The translations under genes were made by a program, and so were the position numbers. The notes under the pieces were generated by a model that searched no databases, had not been told where the DNA came from, and worked only from the letters and a program-made list of their open reading frames with translations. This document shows, piece after piece, positions 15,136 through 19,435 of a stretch of DNA of 19,435 bases (its first letter is position 1; each line of letters begins with the position of its first letter). Source of the stretch: Alphaproteobacteria bacterium (GTDB lineage Bacteria; Pseudomonadota; Alphaproteobacteria; Paracaedibacterales; CAITNM01); NCBI GenBank assembly GCA_947499175.1, contig CANMNU010000010.1, positions 1 through 19,435 on the forward strand, given 5' to 3'.

Positions 15136-16473
15136 ATGTTCGTATTTCTAATTTTAATTTCCGTGTTAAATTTATCGTTATATTCACAAGCTCCAAAAGC
15201 AAGTGCTGACAAAGCGCACATTGCAGCTGTTGTTAATCAATACGTAATAACTGATCGTGAGCTTGATTGTCGCCTTGATTTTGCAATAGCAACACTCAAT
15301 ATGCCAAAAACAAAAGAATCAAAAGATTCAATGCGTCATTCAGTTTTACAAAATTTGATTGTTGAAAAGCTTCAAGCCACTTCAGCAATTGAAGCTGGAA
15401 TAAGTATTTCAGATGCTGATGTTAAAAATTCTTTAGAAAACTTAGCTCATGATAACAACATGACAGTTGATCAATTGACTAATAAATTTAAAGAAATGGG
15501 TATAAAAATTGAAACCCTAAAAGATCGTATGCGCGCTCAAGTGCTTTGGGCACGTTTTATTCGAGCTATGTACGGAAAGCAAGTTACTATAACCGATAGT
15601 GATATAGAAAAAGAATATGGTAAATTACAACGTGCTTTTGATTCAGATCAATACGAATTAATTGAAATTATTCTTCCAATTGATAGTAAAAATCCAGCTA
15701 AAACGAAACAAGACGCTGATAGTTTGTATCGACAGGTTAGCAAGCCAATGACCAACTTCCTCATGGTTGCAACACAATTTGGTGCTCAAAGTGGGTATGC
15801 TGGCTGGAAAAATCTAAAGCAGATGGATGAAGAGGTAGCTAATGTCATACAAAAATTACCTGCCGGTGAAGTAACGAAGCCTATTGAAGTGCAAAATAGC
15901 TATCGAATTATTAAGTTGATTGACAAAAAACTAGCTGGCCAAGGCTCATTTCGCAGTCGAAAAATTTCTGTAGCAAGCCTTAGTATAAGATTGCCAGAAG
16001 ACATGACCCAAGAAAATATTATGATTTTAGAAAATATTACGCAACATCTTAAAAATGCAAAAAACTGTAACGAATTTAAAAAAATTGGTAATGACGCCCA
16101 TGGCCATACTGAAATTTCTCCAGAACAACCAATGGCTAGCTTTCCTGAGCCATTGCAAGTTATTCTTGATAAAGTTGGTGCCAACCAATCAACTGGACCA
16201 ATTCAAAATGGTCCTGATGTGAATTTTTTCATGGTGTGTACAGTTAAAAATCCTGAAAAAGAAACCATGCCTAGTAAAAAAGAAATCAAAGCAAACCTAG
16301 AGCAAAAAGAATTTTCAAGACAAGCAATTCGTTTGCTCAACAAAATTATGTCCGTAGCGCGTATCGCCATTACCAACGAGACACCAGTTGCTAAAAATAA
16401 TTTAGTTAAGGAAAAGCTGGTTAAAAAAGTTGAGTCTGCTGAACCTGGGCCAGTTCTAGCACCCGCTGCCTAA
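15136..16473 (+). CDS. surA: SurA-type periplasmic chaperone / parvulin peptidyl-prolyl isomerase
   Basis: This 445-residue protein has a hydrophobic N-terminus (residues 1-24), likely cleaved after a Q-A or A-S-A site. The SurA N-terminal chaperone domain (about 27-165) starts AAVVNQYVITDRELDCRLDFA. One recognisable parvulin domain spans about 172-265, with FGAQSGYAGWKNLKQM..EVANVIQKLPAGEVTKPI and the terminal YRIIKLIDKK strand. Residues 270-420 look like a second, weaker PPIase-like or C-terminal chaperone region. SurA escorts outer-membrane proteins to the Bam complex, LptD among them. The neighbourhood with lptF/lptG is typical for the family, although lptD is missing between them. The signal lacks the usual N-terminal Lys/Arg and no ribosome-binding site is evident, so the start is less sure than the gene. 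The last 53 bp overlap ptsP on the other strand. Confidence 0.88.
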   Translation: MFVFLILISVLNLSLYSQAPKASADKAHIAAVVNQYVITDRELDCRLDFAIATLNMPKTKESKDSMRHSVLQNLIVEKLQATSAIEAGISISDADVKNSLENLAHDNNMTVDQLTNKFKEMGIKIETLKDRMRAQVLWARFIRAMYGKQVTITDSDIEKEYGKLQRAFDSDQYELIEIILPIDSKNPAKTKQDADSLYRQVSKPMTNFLMVATQFGAQSGYAGWKNLKQMDEEVANVIQKLPAGEVTKPIEVQNSYRIIKLIDKKLAGQGSFRSRKISVASLSIRLPEDMTQENIMILENITQHLKNAKNCNEFKKIGNDAHGHTEISPEQPMASFPEPLQVILDKVGANQSTGPIQNGPDVNFFMVCTVKNPEKETMPSKKEIKANLEQKEFSRQAIRLLNKIMSVARIAITNETPVAKNNLVKEKLVKKVESAEPGPVLAPAA

Positions 16474-18175
16474 TACTTAAATGCGCCGCTTTATTAGCTG
16501 AAGGACTGTCGCTCAAACAGTCATTCATGCAGTCTTGTACTGACCAAATATCAAGACTTTGTATCATATTTTCCATAAATTCAATTGAACTTGGATTTAT
16601 TGAAAAATCACGCAAGCCAATACCAAGCAGTGCCATTGCTTCAAGTGGCCGGCTTGCTATTTCACCACACAAACTTACAGGTATCCCTTTTGATTTTGAT
16701 TGATCAACAATGGTTTTTAGCATTTGCATAAATGAACGTGAGAGCATGTCGTAACGGCTCGACATTACAGCATCAGCTCGATCAATCGCAAAGAAAAACT
16801 GAAATAAATCATTGCTACCTATCGAAACAAAATCTACTAAATCTAAAAATTTGTTAAGTTGAAAAATAATAGATGGCACTTCAATCATCGCGCCAACTTT
16901 AACTACATTTGGTATTTTGTGCCCCAAGCCTTTTTCTCGGTCTAACTCTTTCTGTACTAAATGTCTTAAAAAGATCATTTCCTGTGCCTCAGTTACCATT
17001 GGAAACATTACCTGTAATGGTACATTAGGATAATCACAATAGGTCTTAGCACGAATCAAAGCACGAAGCTGCAAACGTATTAGCGATGGTCGCTGCATAG
17101 TAAATCTTGAATTTTGCCAACCATTTTGAGTTTCTTTAAAACTTTTATGAATTGATTGAAAAGTCTTGTCACCACCAACATCTAAAGTCCGAAAAATTAC
17201 AAATTTTTCTTGTGCCTGATTCATAACTTGCGTGTAAAGCTTAGTTTGTGTTTCCACATCTGGCCAAAGCTCATCCATCATGAATGCAATCTCTGTGCGA
17301 TACAGACCAACCCCTTTAATCGTCGAACGTTTAAGGCAGTCTAAATCATCACTAATATTTGCATTAATTAATAAATTAACCGCAATGCCATCTCGTGAAA
17401 TTACGGAAATCTTATTGGTTGTATCAAAAGATTTAGCGCTAAGGTTTGTAACCAAGGATTTTTTATTGCTGTCATAATTAGCAATTACTGCCATCTGTGG
17501 GCGTACATAAAGACGGCCAAGATCTCCATCTATTAATAATTGATCATCATTATTTATAAATTTTTTAAGCTCTACGACCCCGCCCACAACTGGAATTTTT
17601 CGTGATCGCGCAATAATCATCCCATGCGATAAAAAACTATTATCTTCAACAACCAAACCTACTAAATTTGCCTGGTCAAATTGCATCATTTCAACAGGAG
17701 ATATCGTTTTAGCACACAACACCGTCGGCTTTATTTTGTCAAAGCTAATTTCTTTTTCAGTTAAGCATTGACGTACCAGCTGGGTGATTCCTTTAACCTC
17801 TTGAAAACGAGCTTGCCAAAAGCTATCTCCACCGAAGGCAATGTTTAAATCATCTAAAACTTGAGTCAATGCGTCAATAATACTTGCACCTAAATAAATC
17901 TTAGCAATAACTCGTTTTTGCCAAGTAGAATCTTGAAGCAAAGCTTTTTGTACAAGAATCAGTTCTAGATTTTGTTTTTGTAAAGCTTGTTGATTAACTA
18001 CACATATATTAATTGCTTTTTCAACCGATTCAAAAAAAATTTTCTCTTTTTGTGTTGTAGTTAAAAATTTATCTTCAACATTCTCTGGGTCATACATATA
18101 AGCTTGTCCATGGGCGATACCTACATTCAAGCTAATGCCTTCAATAATTATTTGCGGCTGATTAAATTTAATCAT
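16421..18175 (-). CDS. ptsP: Phosphoenolpyruvate-protein phosphotransferase, EI-Ntr (PtsP) type without GAF domain
   Basis: This 584-residue enzyme I homologue has the phospho-accepting His184 in FLSHGMIIARSRKIPVVGG. PEP-binding arginines are R293 (GVGLYRTEIAFM) and R329 (IFRTLDVGGDK). SIGSNDLFQFFFAIDR (451-466) and the catalytic Cys503 in SLCGE follow. GLYRTEI..M..ELWPDVETQTKLY and the QRPSLIRLQLRALIRA segment point to the nitrogen-PTS enzyme rather than sugar PtsI. Yet the GAF sensor domain usual at the N-terminus of PtsP (about 150 residues) is absent: the protein begins directly with the EI start IEGISLNVGIAHGQA. It takes phosphate from PEP and passes it to NPr (PtsO), starting a cascade linked in other bacteria to nitrogen state and K+ transport. 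The gene is convergent with surA and overlaps it by 53 bp. Confidence 0.92.
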   Translation of the reverse strand: MIKFNQPQIIIEGISLNVGIAHGQAYMYDPENVEDKFLTTTQKEKIFFESVEKAINICVVNQQALQKQNLELILVQKALLQDSTWQKRVIAKIYLGASIIDALTQVLDDLNIAFGGDSFWQARFQEVKGITQLVRQCLTEKEISFDKIKPTVLCAKTISPVEMMQFDQANLVGLVVEDNSFLSHGMIIARSRKIPVVGGVVELKKFINNDDQLLIDGDLGRLYVRPQMAVIANYDSNKKSLVTNLSAKSFDTTNKISVISRDGIAVNLLINANISDDLDCLKRSTIKGVGLYRTEIAFMMDELWPDVETQTKLYTQVMNQAQEKFVIFRTLDVGGDKTFQSIHKSFKETQNGWQNSRFTMQRPSLIRLQLRALIRAKTYCDYPNVPLQVMFPMVTEAQEMIFLRHLVQKELDREKGLGHKIPNVVKVGAMIEVPSIIFQLNKFLDLVDFVSIGSNDLFQFFFAIDRADAVMSSRYDMLSRSFMQMLKTIVDQSKSKGIPVSLCGEIASRPLEAMALLGIGLRDFSINPSSIEFMENMIQSLDIWSVQDCMNDCLSDSPSANKAAHLSIRQRVLELAQVQQTQLF

Positions 18176-18512
18176 ATATGACAGTTGTTAGAAATTTAGT
18201 TGTACTTCAATTTAAAAATATCATCTTAAAATATTATTTTCAATGTTATACTAAATTTTTAGATTAAAACTAGCGTTATTCCATGGTTTTGTCGCATCTG
18301 TTGAAGATGCAAAAAATCTGTTAGATTTTTGAAGCAGAAAGAGGAATCGATGCTGTTAAAAATTTACAAAGAATTGCTGCCAAAATTTTAAGTGCTTTTA
18401 TTCATCACCAGAATTGATAATAATGTTTGTCTACATAAAATGTAGATTTTTCCTGAGTTATCGCGACTTGGAAAAAATGATGCAGATGCGTGGTGCAGTG
18501 ATGGAAGCGCCA

Positions 18513-18626
18513 CATAATTTTGCCATATATCGACCTTTGTAGGTTTTTAGTTTACACGTTATTGAAATCAGGTAACTTACGATAAAAATATAGTTAACCA
18601 GAGTACGTAATTGTGGCAAAATTATG
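18513..18626. repeat. 13-bp perfect inverted repeat bounding a 114-bp segment
   Basis: CATAATTTTGCCA (18513-18525) and its exact complement TGGCAAAATTATG (18614-18626) face each other across 88 bases. Similarity continues weakly outwards: a GG.G.TTCC...GCA pattern read on opposite strands. This could be the terminal repeats of a small non-autonomous element or two related pieces in inverted order. No flanking target duplication was recognised. Confidence 0.55.
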
Positions 18627-18670
18627 GGGAGATTCCTGCAGCTCTTGTTTTGAGGTTAAAGATCATAAAT

Positions 18671-18729
18671 ATAGGCTCTTTTTCGTCAAGGAACGCTTAG
18701 CTTTATCCCTTGACTAAAAAATCGCCTAT
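18671..18729. repeat. Long imperfect palindrome / stem-loop
   Basis: The arms ATAGGC...GTCAAGG (18671-18691) and CCTTGAC...GCCTAT (18708-18729) pair. The outer 6 bp and inner 7 bp are perfect, an internal T-run/A-run pairs for about five more, and the loop is 16 bases (18692-18707). Weaker symmetry extends out to TTTTGAG (18648-18654) and CTCAAAA (18750-18756), giving about 110 bp in all. It could form a hairpin in RNA or be a palindromic repeat element. Confidence 0.6.
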
Positions 18730-18778
18730 CATTTCTTCTTAATTTTTAACTCAAAAATAGATTGTTTTATTGAGTCAT

Positions 18779-19234
18779 TTATTGTACCATTACCGTCTTA
18801 ATTTTTGAAGCTTGATTTAAATGCTCAACCATATGGGATGCGAGATCGTTAACAGCTTTTATTTTGCACTCCAAGACTTTCAATTTTGAATCTAATTGCT
18901 CCTTTAACGACATTAGAGATCCCCCTGTTTGTAACTCTAACGACTGTATCTGTGATTCAAGCAATTCTATGGATGACACTATTTGTGACCATGCTAGTTT
19001 CTGGTTAGTAAGCACAAATTTATTAAATGAGTTTTCTATTGCGGAACTAAAAGCAGTTAGCTTTGCATTAGTAACTGGTTCATTAGGATTACCTGTGTTG
19101 TCAAAATCTATTTGAAACAAGGTTGTTTTTAATGGTGTTTCTCCTAAATTATCCTCAGTATTTTTCTCTGCTGCGAATAAAGTTCCCCAAATTAATGCAC
19201 AAATTACCAGCTGAGTATTTAATAAATTTTTCAT
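18779..19234 (-). CDS. Small secreted protein of unknown function, coiled-coil-rich
   Basis: I do not recognise this 151-residue protein. It starts with a typical signal peptide (MKNLLNTQLVICALIWGTLFA, cut at about residue 21-22). A polar, probably unstructured stretch follows (22-55, with DFDNTGNPNEP). The C-terminal part is mainly helical, with heptad-like Leu/Ile spacing from about residue 58 to 145 (SSIELLESQIQSLELQ, LKEQLDSKLKVLECKI) that suggests a coiled coil or helical bundle. One Cys (in LECKI) remains after cleavage. There is no lipobox or membrane anchor, so the product should be periplasmic or exported. A good Shine-Dalgarno (TAAGGA, 19244-19249) lies 9 bases before the ATG, which supports a real gene. 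Upstream lies spacer to the window edge and downstream the gene-free palindromic region. Confidence 0.7.
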   Translation of the reverse strand: MKNLLNTQLVICALIWGTLFAAEKNTEDNLGETPLKTTLFQIDFDNTGNPNEPVTNAKLTAFSSAIENSFNKFVLTNQKLAWSQIVSSIELLESQIQSLELQTGGSLMSLKEQLDSKLKVLECKIKAVNDLASHMVEHLNQASKIKTVMVQ

Positions 19235-19435
19235 ATTAATTTTTCCTTATGTTAAGTAGTTAATGTAAATCGTTTGTTCTAGTGTTAGCTATATGTAAAA
19301 TAGTCAAAGCTTAATTGCTAAAAAATTGTACACTGGGTATTTATAGGTGGAGATACCGTCTTGATCGTCAACACCTAATTTAAAAAAGATTCAATTTTTT
19401 TACTCCCTCAAAACGCCGGTCATGTATTTTTCATA
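19235..19435 (-). promoter_or_regulatory. Upstream region of the small secreted protein gene, with possible hairpin
   Basis: The Shine-Dalgarno TAAGGA is at 19244-19249. On the minus strand TTGACT (complement of 19302-19307) and TTGACG (complement of 19366-19371) could be -35 boxes, but neither has a good -10 at 16-18 bp. TATAAA follows the second at 20 bp. TAGGTG (19344-19349) and CACCTA (19372-19377) can pair around a 22-base loop. No gene is evident here. Confidence 0.3.

Larger units (their letters stand above)
18176..18778. other. Gene-free region of about 600 bp with inverted repeats and short open fragments
   Basis: No intact gene or known RNA is recognisable; I looked for tmRNA, RNase P RNA, 6S-like and tRNA signatures. 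The DNA is locally richer in GC than other spacers and carries stop-broken frames on both strands. Plus-strand pieces read ASVEDAKNLLDF (ending near 18332), then frame-shifted GIDAVKNLQRIAAKIL (18344-18391). A 39-codon open stretch at 18598-18717 contains FEVKDHKYRLFFVKERLALS. On the minus strand a 52-codon frame without an ATG near its start spans 18388-18546. A 13-bp inverted repeat and a long imperfect palindrome lie in its right half. It may be a decayed gene or mobile-element remnant; the original identity is not recognised. Confidence 0.45.

Noticed and set aside
18388..18546. Minus-strand open frame of 52 codons in the gene-free region
   Set aside because: It has no ATG near its start, no ribosome-binding site and no recognisable family. 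It is kept only as part of the description of the region.
18750..18775. ACTCAA/TTGAGT hairpin as terminator of the secreted-protein gene
   Set aside because: The stem is 6 bp with a mismatch beyond it and no proper T-run on the transcript strand. It may instead be part of the larger palindrome.
19400..19435. Possible last 11 codons of a minus-strand gene entering from the right edge (ends GVLRE, stop at 19402-19400)
   Set aside because: Eleven open codons are too few to support a gene. An A6/T6 hairpin-like sequence follows but is pure AT.
1..19435. CRISPR array, toxin-antitoxin pair, phage genes or intact transposase
   Set aside because: No regularly spaced repeats and no recognisable transposase, integrase, toxin or phage protein were found in either strand.

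Overview
The window is AT-rich bacterial chromosome and reads as an alphaproteobacterium. The main evidence is the ntrY-ntrX-trkA gene order, an EI-Ntr-type phosphotransferase, tandem phospholipid N-methyltransferase-like genes and a NodT-type efflux outer-membrane protein. The low GC and a stretch of apparently decayed DNA would suit a host-associated lineage (Rickettsiales or Holosporales-like), but this is inference and I cannot name a species. No CRISPR array, prophage, intact insertion sequence or rRNA was seen.

Left part (1-3301). On the minus strand two tandem class I SAM methyltransferases are translationally coupled to trkH, which runs off the left edge. A lone ccmA-like ABC ATPase is divergent from them. 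The minus-strand pair yraN-dolP (UPF0102 protein plus dual-BON lipoprotein) follows, overlapping by 29 bp.

Middle (3382-7545). A tRNA-Glu(UUC) with a near-canonical sigma70-type promoter precedes a compact plus-strand operon: NodT-like outer-membrane factor, EmrA-like adaptor, EmrB-like 14-TM MFS pump. All junctions are 4-bp ATGA overlaps, and together they can build a complete tripartite drug exporter.

Right-centre (7556-15096). A minus-strand block runs lptF-lptG-ntrY-ntrX-trkA-lolA. It couples LPS export and lipoprotein transport with a two-component system and the regulatory subunit of the K+ transporter whose channel subunit (trkH) lies at the left edge. NtrY seems to lack a PAS domain and NtrX lacks GAFTGA.

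Right part (15136-19435). surA is divergent from lptF and overlaps ptsP tail to tail by 53 bp. ptsP lacks the usual N-terminal GAF domain. About 600 bp without an intact gene follow (18176-18778), carrying a 13-bp perfect inverted repeat, a long imperfect palindrome and short open fragments. A small secreted, coiled-coil-rich protein of unknown function comes last.

No clearly new multi-gene system is visible. The best leads are the palindromic gene-free region, the reduced NtrYX/EI-Ntr regulators, the paired methyltransferases coupled to trkH, and the inverted near-copy of the tRNA-Glu 3' end.
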